A stretch of 64,000 nt of DNA from contig CANQJF010000004.1 in NCBI GenBank assembly GCA_947624225.1, positions 1 to 64,000 on the forward strand, read 5' to 3'. The notes under the pieces are model-generated. The model made no database searches. It saw only the letters and a list, made by a program, of their open reading frames with translations, and was not told where the DNA came from. This document shows positions 36,987 through 46,405 of this stretch, piece after piece (the stretch's first letter is position 1; the number at the start of each line of letters is the position of its first letter). The translations under genes and the position numbers were made by a program. Origin of the DNA: an uncultured Clostridia bacterium. Its GTDB lineage: Bacteria > Bacillota > Clostridia > Christensenellales > Borkfalkiaceae.

Positions 36987-38591
36987 ATGACGAAATACAT
37001 CTTTGTGACAGGCGGTGTTGTCTCGGGGCTCGGAAAGGGGATCACGGCGGCTTCGTTGGGGCGCCTTTTGAAGATGCGCGGCTACAAGGTCGCCTCGCAG
37101 AAATTGGATCCCTATATCAATATCGACCCCGGCACGATGAATCCATTCCAGCACGGAGAGGTCTTTGTGACGGAGGATGGCGCGGAGACAGATCTCGATC
37201 TCGGCCATTACGAGCGGTTCATCGATGAAAATCTCAACAAATTTTCCAATCTTACGACCGGGAAGGTCTATTGGAATGTTTTGAACAACGAGCGCAACGG
37301 GGCCTATCAGGGGCAGACGGTGCAAGTCATCCCGCACGTCACAAACGAGATCAAGTCGTTTATCTACCGCGTGGGGGAGGCTTCCGGCGCCGATATCGTC
37401 ATCACCGAGATCGGCGGGACGACGGGCGACATCGAGAGCCAGCCCTTTTTGGAGGCGATCCGTCAGGTCGCGCGCGAAGTGGGGAGAGACAATTGCTGTT
37501 TCATCCATGTCACGCTCGTTCCCTATATTTCGGGATCGTGCGAATTCAAGAGCAAGCCCACCCAGCACTCCGTGAAAGAGTTGCAGGGAATGGGGATCTT
37601 CCCCGACATCATCGTTGCGCGCGTGGATGCGCCCATGCCGTCATCCATCCGCGAGAAAATTGCCATGTTCTGCAACGTCGCCCCCGATTGTTGCATCGAG
37701 AACCTCACGGTGCCGGTGCTCTATGAAGCGCCCATGATGCTCGAACGGAGCAATTTCTCCACCACCGTGTGCAAGATCCTGCACCTCGACCCCAAGGAGA
37801 TCGACCTCCGCGAATGGGAGGAGATGCTCAACCGTATCCATCGGCGCAGTAAGCAGGTAAAGATCGCACTTTGCGGAAAATATGTGGATCTGCACGACGC
37901 CTATCTGTCCGTCGCCGAGGCGCTGGCGCACGGCGGCTATGAGACGGATGCAAAGGTGGAGATCGAATGGGTGGATTCCGAAAAACTGAACGAAAACAAT
38001 ATCGCGGAGCGTCTGCAAGGGGTAGACGGGATCCTCATCCCCGGAGGGTTTGGGCCGCGCGGTGTGGAGGGCAAGATCCTCGCCTGCAAATATGCCCGCG
38101 AGAACAACATTCCCTACCTCGGGATCTGTTTGGGCATGCAGGTGGCCGTCATCGAGTTTGCGAGAAACGTGCTCGGCCTCTCCGATGCAAATTCCTCCGA
38201 GTTCTTCCCCGAGGGCAAGCATTCCGTCATCGACCTCATGCCCGATCAATACGGGGTGCGCATGGGGGGCACCATGCGTTTGGGGGCATATCCCTGCAAG
38301 GTATTGGGCAAACAGATGCAGGCGGCGTATGGCAAAGAGATGGTCTCCGAGCGTCACCGCCACCGCTATGAATTCAACAATGATTACAGGGAATCCTTTA
38401 CGAATGGCGGCATGACCATCGCGGGGACCTCCCCGGACGGCACGCTCTGTGAGGCGGTGGAATTGGATGGCAACGACTTCTTTGTGGGCGTGCAATTCCA
38501 TCCGGAATTCAAATCCCGTCCCAACAATGCGCACCCGCTGTTCCGTGAATTTATCCGCGCAGCTGTTGTATATCACGAAAAGAATTCGTGA
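36987..38591 (+). CDS. pyrG: CTP synthase
   Basis: [78 protein letters not shown]. Confidence 0.96.
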   Translation: MTKYIFVTGGVVSGLGKGITAASLGRLLKMRGYKVASQKLDPYINIDPGTMNPFQHGEVFVTEDGAETDLDLGHYERFIDENLNKFSNLTTGKVYWNVLNNERNGAYQGQTVQVIPHVTNEIKSFIYRVGEASGADIVITEIGGTTGDIESQPFLEAIRQVAREVGRDNCCFIHVTLVPYISGSCEFKSKPTQHSVKELQGMGIFPDIIVARVDAPMPSSIREKIAMFCNVAPDCCIENLTVPVLYEAPMMLERSNFSTTVCKILHLDPKEIDLREWEEMLNRIHRRSKQVKIALCGKYVDLHDAYLSVAEALAHGGYETDAKVEIEWVDSEKLNENNIAERLQGVDGILIPGGFGPRGVEGKILACKYARENNIPYLGICLGMQVAVIEFARNVLGLSDANSSEFFPEGKHSVIDLMPDQYGVRMGGTMRLGAYPCKVLGKQMQAAYGKEMVSERHRHRYEFNNDYRESFTNGGMTIAGTSPDGTLCEAVELDGNDFFVGVQFHPEFKSRPNNAHPLFREFIRAAVVYHEKNS

Positions 38592-38601
38592 TCGAGGAAC
38601 T

Positions 38602-39795
38602 ATGAAAATCAATCAAAACTTTCTGAATTTGCAGGGCTCATACCTCTTTTCCACGGTAGGGGCCAAGTGTGCCACCTATCGGGCGGAGCATCCGGACCGT
38701 GAGGTCATCAAACTTTCCATCGGAGATGTCACCCGTCCGCTTGCACCCATCGTGGTAGATGCCATGAAGCGTGCCGCAGACGAGATGGCCGATGCCGCCA
38801 CGTTCAAGGGGTACGGCCCCGATGCGACCTGTTACGGGTACGAGCAATTGATCGGATCGATCCGCGCCCATTATGCGCGCCGCGGAGTCGTCCTCGCGTC
38901 GGATGAAATCTTCATCTCCGACGGCGCAAAGAGCGACCTCTCCAACATTCTCGATCTGTTCTCCGCAGACAATACCGTTCTCGTGCCCGATCCCGTCTAT
39001 CCCGTCTATGTGGATACCAATATCATGGCGGGGCGCCGCATCCTGTATGCGGACGCAAACCGGGAGAACGATTTCCTGCCGCTTCCCGATCCCGAGGTGC
39101 ATGCCGACATCATCTACATCTGTTCGCCCAACAATCCGACGGGTGCGGCTTATCAAAGGGAAGGGCTGAAAGCGTGGGTGGACTATGCGCTCCGCGAGGA
39201 TGCGCTCATCCTCTATGATGCGGCATATGAGGCCTTTCTCGAGGGAGACCTGCCTCACTCCATCTTTGAGATCGAGGGCGCGCGCGATTGCGCCGTGGAA
39301 GTTTGTTCGTATTCCAAGACGGCCGGCTTCACGGGCGTGCGTTGCGGATACACCGTCATCCCGAGCACATTGAAGCGCGAGGGCGTCTCTATCGGCAAAC
39401 TGTGGGCGCGGAGACAGTCGACAAAATTCAATGGCGTGAGCTATATTACGCAGATGGGGGCGGCGGCCGTCTTTACCGAGGAGGGGGAGAGACAGATCCG
39501 CGAAAACATTGCATACTACAAGCGCAATGCGCAGACGATCGGCCGCATGCTCGATGCACATGGCATCTATTATACGGGCGGGAAGCATTCCCCCTACATT
39601 TGGATGCAATGCCCGGCGGGCATGAAGAGTTGGGAATTCTTTGACTTGCTTCTCGAAAACGCCAACGTGGTAGGGACCCCCGGAAGCGGATTCGGGAAAA
39701 ACGGCGAGGGCTTTTTCCGCCTTACGGCATTTGCCACAGCGGAGAACACGGAGAAAGCGTGCGCGCGCATGGGAGATTATATTAAAACCTTATGA
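38602..39795 (+). CDS. dapL: LL-diaminopimelate aminotransferase
   Basis: MKINQNFLNLQGSYLFSTVGAKCATYRAEHPDREVIKLSIGDVTRPLAPIVVDAMKRAADEMA...FKGYGPDATCYGYEQL. Confidence 0.92.
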   Translation: MKINQNFLNLQGSYLFSTVGAKCATYRAEHPDREVIKLSIGDVTRPLAPIVVDAMKRAADEMADAATFKGYGPDATCYGYEQLIGSIRAHYARRGVVLASDEIFISDGAKSDLSNILDLFSADNTVLVPDPVYPVYVDTNIMAGRRILYADANRENDFLPLPDPEVHADIIYICSPNNPTGAAYQREGLKAWVDYALREDALILYDAAYEAFLEGDLPHSIFEIEGARDCAVEVCSYSKTAGFTGVRCGYTVIPSTLKREGVSIGKLWARRQSTKFNGVSYITQMGAAAVFTEEGERQIRENIAYYKRNAQTIGRMLDAHGIYYTGGKHSPYIWMQCPAGMKSWEFFDLLLENANVVGTPGSGFGKNGEGFFRLTAFATAENTEKACARMGDYIKTL

Positions 39796-41282
39796 AAATT
39801 CATCGTTCGGCAGGCGTCCTTTGCCACATCTCCGAACTTCCCGGAGATTACGGAGTGGGTTCGCTCGGGAAGAGAGCATATGACTTCGCACGGCTCCTCG
39901 CGAGGAGCGGCGTGAAATACTGGCAAATTTTGCCCCTGGTACAGACGGGATTCGGAGATTCTCCCTATCAATCCGTGGCGTGCAACTCGGGGAATCCCTA
40001 TTTTATTGACCTCGAATTGCTCTGCAAGGAGAAACTCCTCACCAGGGAGGAACTGAAAGCGGCCGTGCGCAAGCCCGGCAGCGTCGATTTCGGCGACCTC
40101 TATCAGTCGCGGTATCCCCTCCTCAGAAAGGCGTTTTCGCGGTTTGCGTTTGATAACGAGACGTTCCGCACCTTTGTGAAGCAGGGCAAATTTGAGGATT
40201 ACGCCCTTTTCATGACGGCGAAGTCGGTTTTCGGCGGTACTTTCTCGGATTGGGAGGAGGGACTCCGCTTCCGCGATCCCGCGGCAATCGAGGCGCTTCG
40301 CACCGAATATCACGAAGAATATCTCTTCTGGCAGTTTTTGCAATACGAGTTCTGGAAGCAGTGGGAGGCGCTGCATGCCTATTGCCGAAAATTGGGGTTG
40401 ATGATCGTGGGCGATATCCCGCTCTATGTCGCATACGACAGCGCAGATGTCTGGGCACACCCCGATCTCTTCAAATTGGATGAAGAGCTGAAACCCGCCA
40501 AAGTGTCCGGCGTTCCGCCCGACTATTTTTCCGAAAAAGGGCAGCTTTGGGGCAATCCCGTCTATGATTGGGGTGCCAACGAGGCGAGCGGATTTGCCTG
40601 GTGGACGGAGCGGCTGAGAACTGCACTCACGACGTATGACGTCGTGCGCATCGATCATTTCCGCGGGATCGACCGCTATTATGAGATCGACGCGGCCGCC
40701 GAGGATGCAACGGCGGGTACGTGGCAAAAGGGCCCGGGGGAGGCGCTCTTCTCCCTGCTCGGCGAGGGGAGAGACCACATCATTGCAGAGGACCTCGGCC
40801 TCATTGATGAGGGCGTCCGCGCCCTTTTGAAGAGGACAGGCTTCCCCGGCATGAAAGTGCTTCTCTTTGCGTTCGACGGCAATGAGAACAACGACTATCT
40901 TCCCAAAAACATCGGCGAGAACAGTATCGTCTACACGGGCACGCACGACAATGACACCGTGCGCGGTTATGTCGACAGATTGACGGCGGAGGAATACATC
41001 CTGCTCCGTTCCCGCGTCGCCGCCGCTCTCGAAACGGAGAACATCGAAATGAACATAGGCGCGCAGGGGGAGGGAATGTGCGAGGCATTCGTCCGTCTCG
41101 CGCTCTCCTGCAAGGCGTCGCTTGCGATCATCCCCGTGCACGACCTGCTCGGTCTCGGGGAAGAAGCTCGCATGAATACCCCGGGGACAGATAGGAACAA
41201 TTGGCAGTTCCGGTTAAAGAAGCAACCCTCCGCCCGCGCGATGGGCCGGTTGAAAAAAATGATAAAAATTTATCGGAGGTAA
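39792..41282 (+). CDS. malQ: 4-alpha-glucanotransferase (GH77)
   Basis: RSAGVLCHISELPGDYGVGSLGKRAYDFARLLARSGVKYWQILPLVQTGFGDSPYQSVACNSGNPYFIDLELL...VVRIDHFRGIDRYYEI. Confidence 0.95.
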   Translation: MKIHRSAGVLCHISELPGDYGVGSLGKRAYDFARLLARSGVKYWQILPLVQTGFGDSPYQSVACNSGNPYFIDLELLCKEKLLTREELKAAVRKPGSVDFGDLYQSRYPLLRKAFSRFAFDNETFRTFVKQGKFEDYALFMTAKSVFGGTFSDWEEGLRFRDPAAIEALRTEYHEEYLFWQFLQYEFWKQWEALHAYCRKLGLMIVGDIPLYVAYDSADVWAHPDLFKLDEELKPAKVSGVPPDYFSEKGQLWGNPVYDWGANEASGFAWWTERLRTALTTYDVVRIDHFRGIDRYYEIDAAAEDATAGTWQKGPGEALFSLLGEGRDHIIAEDLGLIDEGVRALLKRTGFPGMKVLLFAFDGNENNDYLPKNIGENSIVYTGTHDNDTVRGYVDRLTAEEYILLRSRVAAALETENIEMNIGAQGEGMCEAFVRLALSCKASLAIIPVHDLLGLGEEARMNTPGTDRNNWQFRLKKQPSARAMGRLKKMIKIYRR

Positions 41283-41286
41283 CTTT

Positions 41287-41787
41287 ATGGCAAACAAGAA
41301 GGGCTTTTTTGCGGAATTTAAGGAATTTATTTCCCGCGGAAACGTGCTCGACATGGCAGTCGGCATCATCATCGGCGGCGCTTTTACAGCGATCATTACG
41401 GCGCTCGTAAACGGCGTTTTGACCCCGCTGTTGCAGGTGATCGGCGTGAACGAGAGCGGATTCGGTGCCCTGCAAGTCGTGTTGAAAGAGGCGACCGTAG
41501 ACAGTGCCGGTGCGGTTATCGCGGATGCAATTGTGCTTGACTTCGGCATCGTGATCTCTGCAATCATCACATTCCTGCTCACGGCACTCGTGCTGTTCAT
41601 CATCGTCCGCACGGTCAATCATATTCATGCGAAAGCGGAAGAGTTCAAACTCAGGAAAGAGGAGGAGCAAGCAGCGCCCGCACCCGAGCCCGCGCCTGCA
41701 CCCGAACCCGCAGCGCCCCCCGCACCGACGACGGAAGAGCTGCTCTCGGAGATCAGAGATCTTCTCAAAGAAAAGAAAGAATCATAA
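41287..41787 (+). CDS. mscL: Large-conductance mechanosensitive channel with Ala/Pro/Glu-rich cytoplasmic linker
   Basis: FFAEFKEFISRGNVLDMAVGIIIGGAFTAIITALVNGVLTPLL...EEEQAAPAPEPAPAPEPAAPPAPTTEELLSEIRDLLKEKKES. Confidence 0.95.
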   Translation: MANKKGFFAEFKEFISRGNVLDMAVGIIIGGAFTAIITALVNGVLTPLLQVIGVNESGFGALQVVLKEATVDSAGAVIADAIVLDFGIVISAIITFLLTALVLFIIVRTVNHIHAKAEEFKLRKEEEQAAPAPEPAPAPEPAAPPAPTTEELLSEIRDLLKEKKES

Positions 41788-41798
41788 ACGAAACGGAG

Positions 41799-41826
41799 GG
41801 AATGCCGCGCGGCATTCCCTCTCTTG
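41799..41826 (+). terminator. Rho-independent terminator after mscL
   Basis: agggaatgccgcgcggcattccctctctt. Confidence 0.65.
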
Positions 41827-41863
41827 TCACATTTTTGCGGCGAGAATGATACAATGATATGGA

Positions 41864-42535
41864 ATGCGCATATGTTTTGTGACAAGCGGGGCTCTTGATG
41901 ACTTCGCAAAAAAATACGAAGGGGGAGCAGACGTCGTCTGTTTTTCCTTTCAAGCGCTCGGAGAAGTCAGCTATGAGCGCGAGCTCAAAGGGGAAACAAG
42001 CCTCTTCGAGGATGTGGCCCTGCTTTCGAAAGAGAGCGACTGTATCATTGTGTCCGGCTGCTATACCGACGCACGCAGTATCCGCCGAAAGTCCGTTGTC
42101 GTCGCGGAAAAAGGGAAGATCTTGGGCGTTTCGGATATGGTAAACCGCATCGACGGCGGCCAATATCGGTGCGGCGCGGGCGTAAAAATTTTTGATACGG
42201 GAGTGGGGAAACTCGGCATCATTGTTGCGGAGGACCTCTATTTTCCCCGCATTGCAGAGACGCTCTCCGTTTGCGGTGCGGAGCTCGCGATCTGTATTTA
42301 CGAACAGCTCGATGGCAGTCTCGAACAGACGCTCATGCGCGCACAGGCCTTTTCGTTTGGGGTGCCCATCTGTGTCTGTGCCTATGGCTATGCGCAGGCG
42401 GCGGATATCGGGGGAAAACTTCGCTTTGCATCCCCAAAGAATCTCTGCATGTACGATTTTGAGCGGGAGCAGGAATATCACCTTGTGGAGACGCGCCAGC
42501 GAGGGTTTTATCGCAAGAAAAAGAACGGATTTTGA
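41864..42535 (+). CDS. Carbon-nitrogen hydrolase (nitrilase-superfamily)-like protein, apparently lacking catalytic Cys
   Basis: VKIFDTGVGKLGIIVAEDLYFPRIAETLSVCGAELAICIYEQ aligns with the GVLICxDxxFPE motif but has Ala at the Cys position. Confidence 0.7.
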   Translation: MRICFVTSGALDDFAKKYEGGADVVCFSFQALGEVSYERELKGETSLFEDVALLSKESDCIIVSGCYTDARSIRRKSVVVAEKGKILGVSDMVNRIDGGQYRCGAGVKIFDTGVGKLGIIVAEDLYFPRIAETLSVCGAELAICIYEQLDGSLEQTLMRAQAFSFGVPICVCAYGYAQAADIGGKLRFASPKNLCMYDFEREQEYHLVETRQRGFYRKKKNGF

Positions 42536-42544
42536 CGGCGGGGC

Positions 42545-42573
42545 TTGCAATTTTGCAAATTGCATGCTATACT
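42545..42573 (+). promoter_or_regulatory. Promoter TTGCAA-17-TATACT abutting the ATG at 42580
   Basis: -10 ends 6 nt before the start codon. Confidence 0.6.
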
Positions 42574-42579
42574 GAGAGC

Positions 42580-43275
42580 ATGAGCAATGCCACAGATTTC
42601 ATTTCCGCTTACAATACCGTGGACGCCCGCATGCGCGCGATGTATCGCGGCAAGGGCAGTCTGCAATTTGTCGACCTCGTGCGCCGCTGTGCCGAATTTA
42701 ATTCCACGGTCAAAAAATATGAGGACGAGCTGCTCTCCTTTGCCAAATTGCGCAATGCAATCGTGCATGAGAGCAACCGGGAACGCATCATTGCCGAGCC
42801 GTGCGACGAAGTTACACAGCTCTTTCTGCACATTGCAGAGATGCTTTCGAGGCCGCCCAAACTCGGCAGTTTAAAGCCCATGAATGTGATGGGCATCGAG
42901 GGAGACCGTCCGCTTGCCGAGGCCGTAGTGCGCATGTCCGAGCGCCAATATTCCAATCTGCCCGTCTACACGGGCGGGAAGCTCGTCGGGATGCTCAACA
43001 ACCGCCGCATCGTGCGGGTCGTCGGCAATGCCCTCAGAAACGGAACGGACGTGGAGGACACCCTTACGATGAGTTGTCGCGATGCCGTCGACGACGCGGA
43101 CATGATCAAGTATTATAAACTTCTCACGACGCAGAATACCATACAGGAGGCCGTGGACGCGTTCGGGGAGAACAGGAAATTGTTTGCCGTTCTCGTGACG
43201 GGGCCCGACGGCGATCTCGCCAACTTGCTCACCGCCTCCGATCTTCCCCGCCTCTTGAAATTGCTGGAAGAATGA
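42580..43275 (+). CDS. HEPN-like N-terminal domain fused to two CBS domains
   Basis: N-term ...FNSTVKKYEDELLSFAKLRNAIVHESNRERIIAEP (RX4H); C-term MSERQYSNLPVYTGGKLVGMLNNRRIVRVV and NRKLFAVLVTGPDGDLANLLTASDL. Confidence 0.78.
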   Translation: MSNATDFISAYNTVDARMRAMYRGKGSLQFVDLVRRCAEFNSTVKKYEDELLSFAKLRNAIVHESNRERIIAEPCDEVTQLFLHIAEMLSRPPKLGSLKPMNVMGIEGDRPLAEAVVRMSERQYSNLPVYTGGKLVGMLNNRRIVRVVGNALRNGTDVEDTLTMSCRDAVDDADMIKYYKLLTTQNTIQEAVDAFGENRKLFAVLVTGPDGDLANLLTASDLPRLLKLLEE

Positions 43276-43377
43276 CGGATGGACGGCCCAAAGGGTCGGC
43301 CTTTCCTATGTTCGCATAGTGGGATATTTTACGGAAACGGCGGATAAATTCACAGCCGCTTTCCTCTACAATTTTCG

Positions 43378-43412
43378 GCATATTCCGACGGGATATGCCC
43401 TTTTTTATGCAC
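43378..43412 (+). terminator. Rho-independent terminator
   Basis: ggcatat-tccgacggg-atatgcc-cttttttat. Confidence 0.75.
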
Positions 43413-43449
43413 CGAAAAAATTTATAATGGCAGTCACGGAGCCGGGGAT

Positions 43450-44247
43450 ATGCAGGTATATATCGAGTTCGCGTTCTTGGAAAATTTTTTGCTCGACGGT
43501 GTGCTTTTATACCTTGCGCTGGCGTGCGCGCGCTTGAAGGTATCCGCATGGAGACTGATCCTCGCGAGTGCGGTCGGGGCGATTGAGGCCATTGTGTTCC
43601 CGCTCATCTCCATGCCCGCATGGGCGGCCTATCTCGTAAAAATATTGGGCGGCACGCTCCTCGCGTTGATCGCGGCAAGAGGGCGACCCAAGCAGATCTG
43701 CATTGCCGCCGCGCTCTTTTTTCTCTTGACCTTTGCGCTCGGAGGCTTGCTCACGGCCGTCTACTCTTTCTTTGGGATCGCCTATGAGGAGGGAGCGGGA
43801 TACCTCGTCGAGCAGGCGCCGGTGGGGCTTGTCATCGGCGGCGCGGCGATGTTTGCCATCTTGACCGTTTGTGCGGCCAAAACACTCTATCGTTACCGAA
43901 AGCATCAAAAAAACATCCTGCCCTGTGTGGTTGCCGTCGGGGAAAGGGAAGTGCGCTGGAAAGGATTTGCCGACAGCGGCAACAATCTCTTCTTTCACGG
44001 GGACCCCGTATGCGTGACTTCGGCAATCGCACTTTTGGCGCTCTATGGAAAGGAGAAGATGCGCGAGGCGGGCAGGATGGAGATCTCGACCGTCAACGGC
44101 GGCCGCGAAGCGCCCGTGTTCACATGCGACCGCCTCGATATTTGCGCCAATGGAAAGACATTTTCGTGGAAAGACGTCTATCTGACCGTAGGGGATGTGG
44201 GGGACAGTTGCCAACTCATCCTGAACACCGCACTCATGGAGGCATGA
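43450..44247 (+). CDS. spoIIGA: Sigma-E processing peptidase SpoIIGA
   Basis: MQVYIEFAFLENFLLDGVLLYLALACARLK...; multi-TM N-terminus, C-terminal FADSGNNLF; immediately upstream of sigE. Confidence 0.9.
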   Translation: MQVYIEFAFLENFLLDGVLLYLALACARLKVSAWRLILASAVGAIEAIVFPLISMPAWAAYLVKILGGTLLALIAARGRPKQICIAAALFFLLTFALGGLLTAVYSFFGIAYEEGAGYLVEQAPVGLVIGGAAMFAILTVCAAKTLYRYRKHQKNILPCVVAVGEREVRWKGFADSGNNLFFHGDPVCVTSAIALLALYGKEKMREAGRMEISTVNGGREAPVFTCDRLDICANGKTFSWKDVYLTVGDVGDSCQLILNTALMEA

Positions 44248-44958
44248 ATGAATATATTTGCGCGTTTAAAAGAGTGGTTGCAGACCATCCGGGGCAGCGA
44301 GAACGTCGTTCACTATCTGTGTGGGAACGAAGCGCTTCCGCTCCCGCTTTCGCCTGAGGAGGAGGGCGAGTTGATCTCCAAACTCGAACGGGGGGAGGAG
44401 GCCGAATCCGTCAAGGCAAAACTCATCGAGCACAATCTGAGGCTTGTCGTCTACATTTCGAGAAAATTCGAAAATACCGGCGTGGATGCGGACGACCTCA
44501 TTTCAATCGGCACCATCGGGCTCATCAAAGCCATCAATTCCTTTCGCGGAGATAAGAATATCAAGCTCGCGACGTACGCATCGCGCTGTATCGAAAATGA
44601 GATCCTGATGTATCTGAGACGCACGGTGCGCCTCAAAAGCGAGATCTCCTTTGACGAACCGCTCAATACGGATTTCGAGGGGAACGAGCTGTTGCTCTCG
44701 GATATTCTCGGCACCGATTGCGAGAGCGTTTACGGCGGCGTGGAGTCGGGCGTGGAGAAAGAACTTTTGCGCGACGCACTGAAAAAACTGCCCGAACGCG
44801 AGCAAAAGATCATGTATCTTCGGTTTGGATTGGGAGGAGGGGAAGAATTGACGCAAAAGGATGTCGCCGACCGTCTCGGCATCTCCCAAAGCTACATTTC
44901 CCGTTTGGAAAAGAAGATCATCGAGCGGCTCAAACGGGAAATCTCCAAGCTGGTTTGA
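44248..44958 (+). CDS. sigE: RNA polymerase sporulation sigma factor SigE
   Basis: [24 protein letters not shown]...[67 protein letters not shown]. Confidence 0.95.
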   Translation: MNIFARLKEWLQTIRGSENVVHYLCGNEALPLPLSPEEEGELISKLERGEEAESVKAKLIEHNLRLVVYISRKFENTGVDADDLISIGTIGLIKAINSFRGDKNIKLATYASRCIENEILMYLRRTVRLKSEISFDEPLNTDFEGNELLLSDILGTDCESVYGGVESGVEKELLRDALKKLPEREQKIMYLRFGLGGGEELTQKDVADRLGISQSYISRLEKKIIERLKREISKLV

Positions 44959-44976
44959 GCGCTTTCTTGCAAACGG

Positions 44977-45005
44977 TTGACAATTCGGGCGCGAGGCTGT
45001 ATAAT
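44977..45005 (+). promoter_or_regulatory. Promoter TTGACA-17-TATAAT for the GH27 gene
   Basis: ttgaca 44977-44982, tataat 45000-45005. Confidence 0.85.
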
Positions 45006-45031
45006 GAAGCTATGCAAAAGGAGAACATACG

Positions 45032-46156
45032 ATGATCAAAAATATCCCCCCCATGGGTTGGAACACTTGGAATACGTTTGCGGAAAACATCAACGAAGAA
45101 CTCATCTTGCGCTCGGCGGATACCATGATCGCCACGGGACTCAAAGATGCGGGCTATGAATACGTCGTCATTGACGACTGCTGGGCGCTCAAAGAACGCG
45201 ATGGAAAGGGACGGCTGGTGCCCGATCCCGCAAAATTCCCGCACGGCATGAAGTATGTTGCCGACTATATTCACAAATTGGGGTTAAAGTTCGGCATGTA
45301 TTCCTGTGCCGGTCTCATGACTTGCGCGGGCTATCCGTCGAGCTTTGACCGGGAATTTCTCGATGCGGAGACGTTTGCCGAATGGGGCGTGGACTTCTTG
45401 AAATATGACTACTGTTTCAAGCCCGCCTCCGTCGACGGGACCACGCTCTATCGGCGCATGGGACTTGCGCTTGCCAAGTGCGGCAGGGACATCCTGTTCA
45501 GCGCTTGCAGCTGGGGCGCGGACGAGACGCACCGCTGGATCGGGACGACGGGAGCCAACATGTGGCGCTCCACGGGCGATATCGTCGACACGTGGGATTC
45601 CGTCAAGGATCTGATCAAAAAGCAATACGACATCCTGCCCTATGGCGGCATGGGCTGTTTCAACGATATGGATATGCTCATCGTCGGCATGCACGGCAAG
45701 GGGCATGTCGGGCTCAAAGGCTGCACCGAGGAAGAATATCGCCTGCACTTTGCCGCATGGTGCCTTTTGGGCTCTCCGCTGATGATCGGTTGCGACATCC
45801 GCAACATGGATGAGGCGACCCAAAAGATCCTCACGAATCAAACGCTCATCGGTATCCAGCAGGATGCCCGCGGCTTGCGGCCCTATATCGTAAAGCAGTG
45901 GGGCAACGACGACCTCCCGATGATCGTTCGCTATCTCGAAAATGGCGATATTGCGCTCGGCTTCTTCAATTTGAGCGAGGGCCCCGCAGGCTTTTGGATC
46001 ACGGCGGACGATTTGGGCGTTCCGACGATCTCGGGGCGGACGCTTACAGGCGAGGAAGCGTATACTGGCCAGAGCCTGTGCTCGAAAAACGGTGTTCTGA
46101 CTGTCGATGTCAGGCCGCATTCGTGTGCGGTGTATCGCTTGCGGATCGTGAAATGA
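45032..46156 (+). CDS. Alpha-galactosidase-like glycoside hydrolase family 27 protein (no signal peptide)
   Basis: NIPPMGWNTWNTFAENINEELILRSADTMIATGLKDAGYEYVVIDDCWALKERDGKGRLVPDPAKFPHGMKYVADYIHKLGLKFGMYSCAG...DFLKYDYC. Confidence 0.92.
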   Translation: MIKNIPPMGWNTWNTFAENINEELILRSADTMIATGLKDAGYEYVVIDDCWALKERDGKGRLVPDPAKFPHGMKYVADYIHKLGLKFGMYSCAGLMTCAGYPSSFDREFLDAETFAEWGVDFLKYDYCFKPASVDGTTLYRRMGLALAKCGRDILFSACSWGADETHRWIGTTGANMWRSTGDIVDTWDSVKDLIKKQYDILPYGGMGCFNDMDMLIVGMHGKGHVGLKGCTEEEYRLHFAAWCLLGSPLMIGCDIRNMDEATQKILTNQTLIGIQQDARGLRPYIVKQWGNDDLPMIVRYLENGDIALGFFNLSEGPAGFWITADDLGVPTISGRTLTGEEAYTGQSLCSKNGVLTVDVRPHSCAVYRLRIVK

Positions 46157-46344
46157 GATGCGGCAAGTGCGGCCGCGGCCTTACTTTCAATGAGCTCGGC
46201 CTCAATCGAAAATTTAATGCCAACGACAGCCGGTCGCTCTGCAAGGAGTGTCTTGCGGAAAAATTGGGCGTGACCGTAGCGCGGCTCGATGAGAAGATCG
46301 AGGAGTTTTTGGGAAGCGGATGCAAGCTGTTCGTCCGTGCATAA
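46153..46344 (+). CDS. Small putative zinc-ribbon protein, translationally coupled to the GH27 gene
   Basis: MRCGKCGRGLTFNELGLNRKFNANDSRSLCKECLAEKLGVTVARLDEKIEEFLGSGCKLFVRA; ATGA overlap. Confidence 0.7.
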   Translation: MRCGKCGRGLTFNELGLNRKFNANDSRSLCKECLAEKLGVTVARLDEKIEEFLGSGCKLFVRA

Positions 46345-46367
46345 AATTCCTCGGGTTGCAGATACTT
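46339..46367 (+). promoter_or_regulatory. Candidate sigma-F/sigma-G-type promoter upstream of sigG
   Basis: GCATA (46339-46343)-14-GCAGATACTT (46358-46367), near GYATA-N15-GGnnAnAnTR. Confidence 0.35.
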
Positions 46368-46405
46368 CTTGTCTCATACATAGCAAAGTCTATGGGAGGT
46401 GAAGT

